Positions 6,199 through 14,917 of a stretch of 15,168 nucleotides of DNA are shown here, piece after piece. A program made the translations under genes and the position numbers. The notes beneath the pieces are model-generated. The model saw only the letters and a list, made by a program, of their open reading frames with translations. It was not told where the DNA came from and made no database searches. This DNA is from Laetiporus sulphureus 93-53 (lineage: Eukaryota; Basidiomycota; Agaricomycetes; Polyporales; Laetiporaceae). Numbering within the stretch: the first letter of the stretch is position 1; each line of letters opens with the position of its first letter. The stretch spans positions 3,823-18,990 of the forward strand of contig NW_024468607.1 of assembly GCF_001632365.1 (NCBI RefSeq). Reading direction: 5' to 3'.

Positions 6199-7929
6199 TC
6201 ACGACATTTTGAGTCTATATGTGACTGGTCCTAGTTTTTCTACGATTTCAAAGGGTCCATCTCTTCGTTGTGCCAGTTTGGCTCCCGATGTCTGCCAATC
6301 TTTAGTGGAGAGTAATACTTGATCTCCAACTTTGAAAGGCACAGGTCGTACGGATTGATCGTAGTACCACTTCATGCGTTCAGCCGCCAATAAAATGGCT
6401 GCCTTCACTTGCTCTTGTGCTTCTACTCGTGCCTGCATTATGGAATCTAGCGTATTATGCTTTATAGGGTCCATTATTGTTGGTTCTGCATGTGGATGTC
6501 TACCGTATTCGACAAAGAATGGTGAATTCTTAGTGGCTTCAGAAGCCTGGTTATTATAGGCGAATTCGGCAGTTGGCAGTAATGTACTCCAGTCTTCCAC
6601 GCATTTATCAGTATAGATACAAAGATATTGCTCTAGCGACTGATTTGTTCTTTCAGTTTGACCATCGGTCTCCGGATGATATGCGGATGACATTGTTGAT
6701 TGTATTCCTAGGAGTTTGCATACTTCTTGGAATAATGCACTTGCAAACTGAGTACCTCTATCCAAGATAATCTGTCTCGGAAGACCATGCTGTGTCCATA
6801 CCCTCTCATAGAAAGTTTGAGCAAGGTCTGATGCTGAGAACTCATTGGTGATTGCAAAGAAATGCGCTCTTTTGGTCAAACGATCGACAACTACCATTAT
6901 TGCGTTGAATCCATGGAATTCTGGTAATTGAGTGATTAAGTCGACAGAGACAATTTTCCAAGATTCTGTTGGAACCTCATTTGGCTGTAGTTCTCCATAT
7001 TTTGGCTGATTGATGTTCTTGTTGCGTTGACAAAGGTCGCAAGAACCAACATACTTTTTGACGTAAGTGAACATTCCTCGCCACCAGTAATTATGAGATA
7101 GCATCTCATATGTCTTCCATCTTTCAGGATGACCTGCACTGGCAGCTTCATGATGACGCTGGACACTTTCGAAGTTCCAGTCTTCGAGTCCTTTCGAGAA
7201 CTCTCGTTGTCCTTTCTTGAGTAGGTCTTGATATGATCTGTTCACATCGTCGTCTTGTAGTGATTCCTTGATCTTGTCCACCAAATCATGATCTGTGACG
7301 ACTGCAAGATGGGTATGTTGAATAGCTTTAATCGTGAAATATTTCGGTTTGAGCAGAGTCTTATCGGAATTATCGAGATTTACTCCCTCTTCATGATCTG
7401 GCCTCCTGGACAGAGGATCAGCACGATGCATTGATTTCCCTGGTTTGTGATGTAGTTGGATGTTGAACCGTGTAAGATATAGCGACCATCGAGCTTGCCA
7501 TCTCGTCACCTTTTGTGCTGATTTGAAATAGGTTAAATTCTGGTGATCGGACCAAATTTCTACCAGGAGCGGATGACCTTCAAGATGTTGTCGGTATTCT
7601 TCCAATGCTCGAATAATTGCGAGCATCTCTTTGTCATAGATTTCATAGTTCCACTCAGCCTCATTGAGGCTTTTCGAATAGAATGCGATTGGATGCCACA
7701 ACCCATCGTCTTTGAGTTGTTCCAAGCATGCGCCAGTGGCAAAATCACTGGAATCCGTTTCTAACCGGAATAGATGAGTATCATCCGGTAATGCCAGAAT
7801 TGGAGCTGAAGTAAAAGCATTTTTGAGAGCATTAAATGCCTGTTGTTGTTCTTCACCCCATACCCATTTCTGATCCTTTCGTGTAAGGATATTGAGTGGT
7901 TGAGACTTTTTGGCAAATCCTTCAATGAA
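6199..7929 (-). pseudogene. RNase H and integrase of element B pol
   Basis: Same frame as the reverse transcriptase, following the TGA at 7930-7932. RNase H begins with LETDSSDFATGACLEQL and includes YDKEMLAIIRALEEYR and IWSDHQNLTYF, giving the D, E and D of the active site. Integrase follows: the HHCC zinc site (HHEAASAGHP ... CDLCQRNK), then the DDE core with VDLITQLP, ILDRGTQFAS and DGQTERTNQ all intact, and the GPF/Y-like motif RRDGPFEIVEKLGPVTYRL. Compared with element C, about 21 residues are missing between NFE and the first zinc-binding His near 7165, apparently an in-frame deletion of the RNase H-integrase linker. It ends at TGA 6201, where Arg is expected. Confidence 0.9.
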
Positions 7930-9030
7930 TCAACGATAGAAGTTGGCGAACCCAAGGAAAGCTTGTACTTGCTTAACCTTTTTGGGTTCCGGCCAGTCGA
8001 GTACACCTGCGACCTTTTGAGGATCCATACGAGCCTCCCCTTTAGAGATAATCATCCCTAAGTACTCAATCGAAGGTTGCTCGAAAAAGCACTTTTCTGG
8101 TTTGGCAAAAAGGTCATTGTCCCGTAATCTTTTAATTACCTCTTTAGTAATCTTCTGATGTTGTTTCAGATCATTAGTGAAGATTAGAATATCATCGAGG
8201 TAGATGATCACGTGGCCTTCCTGAATAAGATCCTCTAAAATCTCATTCATCATGTGCTGGAAGGTGGCTGGTGTGTTACGAAAACCTAAAAACATAACCG
8301 TGGCCTCATATAAACCATGATGTGTCACAAAAGCTGTTTTCCATTCGTCATCCTTGTGAATGCGAACATTGTTGTATCCCCATCTGAGATCCAGCTTGGT
8401 GAATATTGACGCATTACTGAGCTGATCGATAAGCTTGCTTATTCGTGGAATAGGGAAGCAATTCTTCTTGGTTATAGCATTAAGTTTTCGGTAGTCTTGT
8501 ACCAGTCTTAGCATGCTGTCCTTCTTTTTGACAAAGAATACCGGGGTCGCAATAGGTGATTTCAACTTTTGAATGTAGCCTTTTGCTAGATTTTCGTCGA
8601 TCCATGAATCTAGGGAATTTCTTTCCTCCGGATTCATAGGATAAAGTTTGCTTGATCGTGGTAATTCATGTTCTTCTTCAAACTCGATTGCATGATCATA
8701 AGGCTTTCGAGTTGGCATCCTTTCGGACGCTTTCTTGGAGAAGACATCACCGAATGAATGTAGATAATCTGGTACTAGTTTTTCCCAAGATTCTACTTCA
8801 TTAATAACCTGATCTTCTGGGCTGCCAGTGTTTGACTGGGATGCCACTTCTGTCAGATTTTCTTCTGGTTCAGCATAGCCACAATCTGCTATGGAAAGTA
8901 TCATGCGAGCTATTTGTTCAGCTTCGGGGTCGTCCATCTCGACCCACGAGATTATGGGATTTACTGCATCAATGTTGTGTCCATTGAACATTCTGAATGC
9001 AGTTGGCTTTTCATCCGCCACTTGTTGTGC
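7930..9030 (-). pseudogene. Reverse transcriptase of element B pol
   Basis: RNA-directed DNA polymerase of Ty3/gypsy type. Visible motifs in order: the connection peptide with YDHAIEFEEEHELP and LYPMNPEE; SPIATPVFFVKKKDSMLRL; DYRKLNAITKKNCFPIPRI; the catalytic Asp in IFTKLDLRWGYNNVRI; ATFQHMMNEIL; YLDD (8190-8201); and FLGFANFYR at the end. The segment lies between two in-frame TGA codons: 9033, after KISQ, and 7932, after NFYR. Family members usually have NFYRRFI, so the latter is a lost Arg codon. Apart from the stops the domain shows no frameshift and its catalytic residues are intact. Confidence 0.92.
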
Positions 9031-9617
9031 TCATTGCGAGATTTTTGCAGCTTCCTCTCTCACAATGGCTTGTTGTTTTTTATGAAGCCTCTGGTGGTGA
9101 CACGTACTCGGGCATCGTGAGTATTTCCATTCTCCAGCTTGCCAGTTGATTTCTGGATTGTGCTGATGTAAGTATGACATCCCAATGATCATGTCTAACT
9201 TCCCGATGTCTGTGACTAGCAGACGGTGGGTGGAACCATGATCTCCGACTTTGAGGTATGCTTTTACATAGTCAGTTATTTCGCCATGTTTGTTTTGAGA
9301 TCTGTCAGCATTGTACACTTTGTATGTCGTATTAAGCTTGGAGGTTGCGATTCAATTGTTCTTGACGAATCGCTTGCTGATATACATGGAATATGCTCCT
9401 GAGTCGACTAAAGCTTCGACACTCGATGTTTTGCCATACACCTATAACGTAACTGGTAAATAGAATGATGATAGATTTGGAGACGAATTCTTTATTGTTA
9501 CATTATCATCCTCTGTGTTGCGACGATCTACAGAGGTGTCTGATTTGGGTGCTAAATGTACAGGTCTTATATAATGTTCTGGGGACTCTGACGAGCTGCC
9601 TACAGATCTCCTTTGAG
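9031..9617 (-). pseudogene. Protease region of element B pol
   Basis: This is the -1 frame entered from gag. A Ser/Pro/Asp-rich linker is followed by KTSSVEALVDSGAYSMYI, the aspartic protease loop with D-S-G, and later by IGKLDMIIGMSYLHQHNPEINW, the second conserved part of retropepsins (ILGxxxLxxxNPxI-like). Stops interrupt it at TAG 9444-9442, TGA 9354-9352 and TGA 9033-9031. All are one C-to-T change from Gln (CAG) or Arg (CGA). As read, Gag-Pol translation would end before the active site. Confidence 0.8.
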
Positions 9618-11315
9618 AAAACCCTTCCGATCCCTTCTTGAAGAGCCCTCTCCCGCCTTCCTTGATGAACTGGATCCATTTGCCCTCAGGTGCCTGAGCT
9701 TTGAAAGGATCACGGCAAAATCTTCATCCGACTCGGATGCATCAGGCTCACTTTCTGAGTGGATGCTGCGGTCGCTGATATGCGCAGCTGTCTCCTTACT
9801 CTTCCCCTTAGTCTTAGAGGAAGAGCTCTTCTTCTTTGGCTTCTTCTCTTCTTCGGTGTCAGAGCTTTCGCTCTCTGCATCTGATGAAGCGGAATCAGAT
9901 ACCACCTGTCGCATTTTGGACGACTTTGACTTTTTCTTGTCGTCGTCCTTTTTCTTCGCATCCTTCTTCTTCACGGCTGTCTCCTTCTCCTTCTCAATCT
10001 GCCTCTTGACATGGTCCAATTTGAAACAATCAGAGCAATACTTGCTGAAGCATTTCGACGATTTGAAGAACATAGGTTTGTTCTTCTTGCAGTTGGCACA
10101 AACCAACTTGTCATCTTGTACGCTTCGCACTTTGCCCAATTTACTCTTCCCTTTCGTCCCAACTGCATCAACCTCCATAGCATTTGGGTCCTTGGTTTCA
10201 GCCTTGGCATGGTGGCCTTCTCGTTGTAGTGATGTAAATATCCGGAGTGCGAATGTAAGAAACTCAGTCCACTTTTTGGGCCAGTTGTCCTTGGTTGTGT
10301 CTGCTAACATAAGCAGCCACGTTTTCTCTGGAATATGTTTCTTGATCTTTTCGATCAAGTCTTGATCCGAGAAGCCTGTACCGGTTGCCTTTGGACGGAA
10401 GTCTTCTGCGAACTTTCGGAAGTCTCGATGATCCTTCTTGACGAAGGCTTCTAACTCCGTTCGCTTCTTGTTGTCCTTGTCCAATGATTCATATGCCGTG
10501 CGAAGTTCTGAGACGAACTCCGCCCAAGTTCCTGGTGCCTTATTGTTTTCGTTTATCTCGGTAATCCAATGTCGCATGTATTCGCATGCTCCTCCTTTTA
10601 GGAGCAAGAGGGTAGACATAATTTTGGACTCGTCTTTGGTATGTCCAGTATATTTCAACCAGAGCATGACTTGTTCGAGCCAATCATCGAGATTGACTCC
10701 ATCCTTGTTGCCGCCATATTTTTCTGGCTGGTCAATTTTTACGCCTTTACCCTTGCGACCAAATGATGGCTCATCATCGTCGTCCGTGTCGTCGACATTG
10801 TTACCGCCTTGCCCTGCCTTCCTTCCCTGTGTGGATGCCCATGCGCGAAGTCGATCATGTGATTTCTTTAAGTCTTCCGTCCTTGTTTGGAGATCCTTGA
10901 CTTCATCGTCAAATGCCACCCATGATTCGTTAATGGCCTTGTTATCCTCAGCTAAGGCTGCTGAGGTTTTTTCCAAGTCTGAGATTCGAGACTCAGATTG
11001 TTGGCGATGCTGGTTTAGGAAGACTGTCAGATTGTGAAATTCCGTGGTGTTACGTTCAATCGTGTGCGCTTGGCGCTGGATAAGATTTTCGTAATGCACC
11101 ACCGTTTGTTGACGCATTTCTTCCACCACGTTTGTGACCAAGTCAACTACCCAATTCTTCACATTTTCGGGTATATTCGCATTTGGAGGGGCCGTGTTGG
11201 CGAGGGCTTGACGAATGATAGGATTCGGGGGTTGCAATACAATATTAAGTCGTGCGGAAAGCTCCGGAGATGGAGCACAAGAGAAACTGGGATCATGTGC
11301 AGTGGGGGTCACCAT
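9600..11315 (-). CDS. gag: Element B gag (capsid/nucleocapsid precursor)
   Basis: 571 residues, starting at an ATG in strong context (AAGATGG), one base after the ORF2 stop. Regions: a short Pro/Ala-rich head, a coiled coil (about 60-155), an acidic loop, a retrotransposon gag domain (about 195-370, with LLLLKGGACEYM, GTWAEFVSEL and FAEDFRPKATGTGFSDQDLI), then a cysteine cluster C406, C409, C422, C427, C430 with H435 in place of the usual CCHC knuckle, followed by very long Lys-rich and Ser/Glu-rich stretches. Homology with element A gag is clear in the capsid domain and at KDPNAM. No stop interrupts it, whereas ORF1, ORF2 and pol of the same element all carry nonsense codons. Protein would still form if transcribed. 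Confidence 0.88.
   Translation of the reverse strand: MVTPTAHDPSFSCAPSPELSARLNIVLQPPNPIIRQALANTAPPNANIPENVKNWVVDLVTNVVEEMRQQTVVHYENLIQRQAHTIERNTTEFHNLTVFLNQHRQQSESRISDLEKTSAALAEDNKAINESWVAFDDEVKDLQTRTEDLKKSHDRLRAWASTQGRKAGQGGNNVDDTDDDDEPSFGRKGKGVKIDQPEKYGGNKDGVNLDDWLEQVMLWLKYTGHTKDESKIMSTLLLLKGGACEYMRHWITEINENNKAPGTWAEFVSELRTAYESLDKDNKKRTELEAFVKKDHRDFRKFAEDFRPKATGTGFSDQDLIEKIKKHIPEKTWLLMLADTTKDNWPKKWTEFLTFALRIFTSLQREGHHAKAETKDPNAMEVDAVGTKGKSKLGKVRSVQDDKLVCANCKKNKPMFFKSSKCFSKYCSDCFKLDHVKRQIEKEKETAVKKKDAKKKDDDKKKSKSSKMRQVVSDSASSDAESESSDTEEEKKPKKKSSSSKTKGKSKETAAHISDRSIHSESEPDASESDEDFAVILSKLRHLRANGSSSSRKAGEGSSRRDRKGFLKGDL
9618..9624 (-). other. Programmed -1 frameshift heptamer GGGTTTT, gag/pol of element B
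   Basis: The gag codons GGT TTT preceded by G make a canonical X XXY YYZ heptamer, 15 nt before the gag TAG. A -1 slip gives GGG TTT TCT CAA and stays open into the protease linker. GGGUUUU is, as I recall, the shift site of barley yellow dwarf virus. It is in the same location as GGATTTT in element A. Confidence 0.8.
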
Positions 11316-11316
11316 C

Positions 11317-11847
11317 TTACAATTCTTCCTCTATTTCGCATAGATGTTCTTCAAACTCAACGATATGACTATTTGCGATTGTGGCTGCTCGGACGATTGC
11401 TCGACTGGCATGAATGTGATTCAGCAGATAAAGGTTGTGGAATATAACCTTGACGAAGGGTTGCCACAAGAACCTAGTCTTGTCCCTGACTGTGGGCCAC
11501 TGATGATTATGATGGATTTCGCAAAGACATTCTACTTCCTCGAGCCAATCGACGAAGCTATTGTAAGCTTCGGTGAGACGATCTTCGGGTTGTTCTGTGC
11601 CAATTGGAATATAGCAGATATGAACCGTGACGTTCCTCCAATCAAATTCTGGATAGATTTGAAGGGCGTATATGTGATATACGTCATGGTAATCGATGTG
11701 AAACGTATCCTCGTATGTAGCAAACGCTTCTCCTGCTCATTCTTGAAGAGCCCGAGGTACTGAATCCCAAAGATAATCAAAAGTGTGTCTGACTGGATTG
11801 AGCTGTGTAAAATTCTCGAGACTGTTCGAATCGCCAGATGAAGACAT
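11317..11847 (-). pseudogene. Element B ORF2: pre-gag protein, one in-frame TGA
   Basis: ATG at 11847 to TAA at 11319-11317, 176 codons, with a single TGA at codon 37 (11739-11737) where CGA would restore Arg. I do not recognise the fold. The N-terminus is polar; the centre is rich in aromatic and hydrophobic residues (YHDVYHIYALQIYPEF, VTVHICYIPI); the end is acidic (FEEHLCEIEEEL). Matches to element A ORF2 are at VTVHIC, WQPFV ... LY, and FEE. It is directly followed by gag with one base between, suggesting leaky scanning or reinitiation. Because of the TGA the largest uninterrupted ORFs in this stretch lie on the opposite strand or in other frames, so it is easily missed. Confidence 0.6.
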
Positions 11848-11862
11848 ATACAAAATTCGTAT

Positions 11863-12564
11863 CTACAGCACAGGTCGCCCGGTGACCTGTATTCCTAGAC
11901 AATATTTCTGGATAATATCTCTGATTATCCAGTGAGCTTCTTCACCCTGATGCTTCCTCTCCTGGACGTAGTTGCAGAAGTCGTGAACCACGTGTTGGTG
12001 AACGAAGGAAAGCTTAAATTCCGCGATGTCAGTGCGGATGGATTCGAGCTTGAGTATGAGATGCTCAAGGTCAAAGATGTCGTGGTCGTCAAGCTGACGA
12101 CGGTATCATTTGGTGAGTAGGATATGAATCTGTCGAAGGGTGCCTTCGATGTGCTGAGTCGAGATGATAGAGACGGCGAGAGGATAGATGAAATGAGACC
12201 CAGTAGCGGTCTCGACGTATGTCCCTTGATTGAGATTTGGACCGGATGGTCCTGCAGGTAGACTCGGTCGCCTGACCGAGGGAGTCTGGATGATAGAAAC
12301 TGAACTTGTGCCGCGAGGGGGCTGACCTCCAGTGGAAATGTGTTCTGGCCTTGGCAGGTGTCTTATGGGCCACTGCTCGTAGAACTCTTCTGGAGTTCTC
12401 ACTCGAGGACGATGGATGACACCGTCGATGCTGCACAATGCCTTGGTGTGGCTTACGCTGGTAGAGTCGGCGACTGACAGAACGTCAGGTGAAGATATGA
12501 CATCGCTAACGTGTGGGTGGACGTGCGAAGATGCAACACTGCGGCGAGTACGCTGGGCAGGCAC
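11863..12564 (-). pseudogene. Element B ORF1: methionine-free pre-gag protein, one in-frame TGA
   Basis: Open for 233 codons from GTG 12564 to TAG 11865-11863, after a TAA that lies in the primer site. It has no methionine anywhere and one TGA at 12108-12106 (…LLTK-stop-YRRQ…), again one C-to-T step from CGA. The N-terminal half is Ser/Pro/Arg-rich and probably disordered; the second half is helical (DLEHLILKLESIRTDIAEF, then HWIIRDIIQKYC). LSFVHQHVVHDFC aligns with FTFVDRRIAIKLC of element A ORF1 at the same distance from the end of the protein to within two residues. Function unknown. Confidence 0.6.
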
Positions 12565-12583
12565 TCGAGGCAGGTAAGATAAG

Positions 12584-12595
12584 CAGACTTATTCT
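12584..12595 (-). other. Element B self-primer binding site
   Basis: AGAATAAGTCTG on the minus strand, two bases inside the 5' LTR, is the exact reverse complement of 12761-12772 at the predicted RNA start. Compared with element A one base differs here and the matching base differs in R, so pairing is kept. Confidence 0.8.
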
Positions 12596-12652
12596 TCTAT
12601 CACAAACTTAGGACGCAGCACGCTGACTAAGCCTATGACCTTATGATCAAAC

Positions 12653-12660
12653 ACTTACTG
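12653..12660 (-). other. Candidate 5' splice site in element B leader
   Basis: CAGTAAGT on the minus strand, 114 nt after the predicted RNA start. It is identical in sequence and near-identical in position to the site in element A. A possible acceptor is the TAG closing ORF1 (11863-11865), which follows a pyrimidine-containing stretch. Confidence 0.5.
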
Positions 12661-12760
12661 ACTGTTGTCGAAGTAAGGATGGACACAAAGACGATCAAGG
12701 TAAAGCAGTGCCTTTCAAGTGAGCACTGATAACACTGTATGAATAGGCGTAGCAGAGATG

Positions 12761-12772
12761 AGAATAAGTCTG
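12761..12772 (-). promoter_or_regulatory. Predicted RNA start and self-primer of element B
   Basis: CAGACTTATTCT on the minus strand, 35 nt after the first T of the TATA box, complementary over all 12 bases to the primer site at 12584-12595. Confidence 0.75.
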
Positions 12773-12799
12773 GGGGACTTATGCGTCTCAGAGCTCTGG

Positions 12800-12807
12800 C
12801 TTATATA
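12800..12807 (-). promoter_or_regulatory. TATA box of element B LTR
   Basis: TATATAAG on the minus strand in the context CATGTATATAAG, identical to element A. The truncated 3' LTR lacks this part, so only the 5' copy has a core promoter. Confidence 0.75.
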
Positions 12808-13312
12808 CATGAGCAGAGGGACCCTTGGTACCCTGATACCCCAGAACTGCTAGCTAATGGACATTGTCTGATTGGTTACCACTACCTGTCAGACTACGTG
12901 TGTCATGCATGCCGAACCTCCGAACTACTTAGTAAGACCATGGGAATGGTATTGTCTGTAATGGCTACATCTCCGGTGGCGTGGTATCTATCTACCTCGT
13001 GTATGTGAACTAATATCCCCTTAAGGACATATCTCCCGTGGCATGTGTCTCCTTCGTTGGATTCTTCCGGAGTCCGACCGTTGCTTCTAGGTGGGATGAT
13101 ATTACTGTATAAGTTAGGCTTACCTAATATCAGCACTACTTGTCACATGTGTGGATATCACGTGATATGTCACGTGACTAGACCTGGACCTTCGTGATGC
13201 CTAGGACTGTCAGTACTTCGCGTACCGGTTCGTTCCTTTCTGGACAGCCTAGCGCTGATGTCATATGATGTCCTAGTCACGTGCAGATTGAAAGACGTGA
13301 AAATCTGTGACA

Positions 13313-14917
13313 GTATTGCCGTCTTCTTTTCTCCCCTAAAGTCCATGGCTGGAGGCAGTTGCATGATGAGATCCACTGTGATGATCTCCCATGGTCCTCC
13401 TGGTACCTCATTTGGTTGTAGTAGTCTGTATGGTTTTTCCCTTGAGTACTTGTTGCGTTGACAACTGTCGCAACCTTGTATGTATTGTTTAACCATTACA
13501 AACATTCCTGGCCACCAATAGTTCTGAGTAATGAGCTCCAATATTTTAAACCTGCCTGGATGTCTGGCTGGTAATGTGTCATGATGGAGCTTTATTAGAT
13601 CAAGGTGTAGCTGTTGATCTTTGGGGACATAAACCTTTCCATGATGGAGCAGCAGTCCGTGCTCAAAGTTCCATTCTGCAAGGTTTTTCCCAAATTCGCG
13701 CTGTCCTGTAGTCAAAAGTGCACGATAATCCTTGGTCATCATGTCGTTCATGAGTGCCTTCTTGATCCTTTCCAGTAGTTGAGCATCATCAACTTCAGAT
13801 GCGTGAGCGGGTCGAATCACATTGATAGTGAAAAATTCAGGTTTTAACAGCATTTGGTTCGAATTGTCACTGTCTACCCCCCTCTCATGGTCTGGCCTCC
13901 TGGACAGAGGATCAGCATGAAGCATTGCCTTTCCAGGCTGGTGACTGAGAATGAAATTAAATGTGGTGAGGAATAATGACCAGCGTGCTTGGTGCCAGGA
14001 TAATTTCTGTGCCTGACAGAAGTATGTAAGGTTGAGGTGGTCTGACCAAATCTCAATGGGTTCTGGGTGTCCTTCTAAATAGTGCCGGTATTCTTCTAGT
14101 GCCCGAATAATAGCGAGCATCGCCTTGTCGTAAATCTCATAGTTTCGCTCATGTTCATTGAGTGATTTAGAGTAATATGCGACTGGATGCCATAGCTTGT
14201 CTTCTCCCAGTTGTTTGAGTACTGCAGCAGTTGCGTAGTCTGAGGAGTCTGTCTCTAGACAGTATGGCACAGTGTCGTTGGGGAGTTGTAAGATTGGGGC
14301 TGAGGTAAACACTGTTTTGAGTGCATTGAAGGCTTGGTCTTGCTCTTCCTTCCATTGCCAGGGCACGTCCTTACAGGTGAGAAGCGTTAAAGGTCGTGCA
14401 AGTTTCGCAAAGTTCTTTATAAATCACCTGTAGAAATTCGTGAAGCCTAAAAAGGCCTGTACTTGTTTGACCTTGGTAGGTGCAGGCCAGCCAAGTACAC
14501 CTTCGACTTTAGCAGGGTCCATCTGTACCGAGTTCTTGCTAATGATCATGCCAAGATACTCAATTGAGGACTGTTCAAAGAAGCATTTCTCCGGTTTGGC
14601 ATATAAGTCATTGTCCCGGAGGTGCTGTAGAACTGCTTTTACTAGTCGTCAGTGTTCTTTGAGATCATCCGTGAAAATGAGGATATCGTCTAAGTAGACT
14701 ACCACCTTTCCAGTGCGAATTAAGTCTTCGAGGACTGTATTCATCATTGTCTGGAAGGTACTGGGAGCGTTGCAGAAACTGAAGTACATTACTGTGGGTT
14801 CGAAGAGGCCACGATGTGTGATGAAGGCAGCTTTCTCTTCGTCTCCTTCCCTAATCCTTATGTTATTGAACCCCCATCTCAGATCAAGCTTCGTGAATAT
14901 GCTAGCATGTGAGAGTC
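13313..14917 (-). mobile_element. Element C: internal pol fragment of an older gypsy element
   Basis: Only the middle of pol is present, bounded on the left by element B's 5' LTR (inside integrase) and on the right by a D LTR (inside reverse transcriptase). Both boundaries fall exactly at LTR ends, so C was the host sequence for both insertions. The remainder of C should lie outside the window on both sides. Predicted target duplications are gtatt (13313-13317) for B and gagtc (14913-14917) for the D copy. Confidence 0.85.
13313..14917 (-). pseudogene. pol: Element C pol fragment: RT, RNase H, integrase N-terminus
   Basis: One reading frame throughout, with TGA at 14651-14649 and 14426-14424. 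RT starts at RLSHASIFTKLDLRWGFNNI and keeps YLDD (14685-14696); it ends NFYR-stop-FIKNF, the same codon at which element B has TGA. RNase H has LETDSSDYATAAVLKQL, YDKAMLAIIRALEEYR and IWSDHLNLTYF. Integrase has the full RNase H-integrase linker, the zinc site (HHDTLPARHP ... CDSCQRNK) and the first catalytic Asp in VDLIMQLPP, then stops at the B LTR. It is close to element B pol but is a separate lineage copy, as it lacks B's linker deletion. It cannot encode an active enzyme. Confidence 0.9.

Larger units (their letters stand above)
4972..13312 (-). mobile_element. Element B: near-complete Ty3/gypsy chromodomain-dUTPase retrotransposon, decayed
   Basis: On the minus strand: 5' LTR (12598-13312), self-primer site, ORF1, ORF2, gag, -1 shift, pol (protease, RT, RNase H, integrase, chromodomain, dUTPase), polypurine tract, and a 3' LTR truncated at 4972. 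Pol runs in a single frame from the shift site to 5323 with six internal stops (TAG 9444, TGA 9354, 9033, 7932, 6201, 5676; first base given), so it is not autonomous as read. The two LTR copies differ at about 14 of 330 aligned positions by eye, so the insertion is not recent. It interrupts the integrase of element C at 13312/13313. Confidence 0.9.
12598..13312 (-). repeat. Element B 5' LTR (715 bp)
   Basis: Right end CTGTGACA at 13312; left end TATCACAA at 12598, one base off the expected TGTCACA. U3 is 13312 to about 12773, with CACGTG at 13159-13164, 13171-13176 and 13278-13283; R-U5 is 12772 to 12598. A short motif (acatctccggtggcgtg) is nearly repeated 60 bp apart near 12967 and 13028. 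The stretch holds no gene. Confidence 0.88.

Noticed and set aside
5770..6234. 154-codon plus-strand ORF
   Set aside because: Antisense to the chromodomain, which has clear motifs on the other strand.
9613..10365. 250-codon plus-strand ORF
   Set aside because: It is antisense to the Lys/Ser/Glu-rich part of B gag; its Ser/Phe/Leu-rich translation is what the reverse of such codons gives.
10438..11763. Plus-strand ORFs of 137-199 codons
   Set aside because: They lie antisense to B gag and ORF2, show no family motifs, and overlap each other.
5674..12108. TGA read as an amino acid (alternative code or selenocysteine)
   Set aside because: Stops sit where CGA Arg is expected, gag and all of element A have none, and deamination explains them more simply.
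12967..13048. Possible target duplication or small transposon near the repeated acatctccggtggcgtg motif
   Set aside because: The copies are imperfect and lie inside the LTR; no inverted ends or other transposon features are visible.
13170..13312. C-terminal tail of the element C integrase ORF
   Set aside because: This part is element B LTR read in frame after the insertion point and is not integrase.
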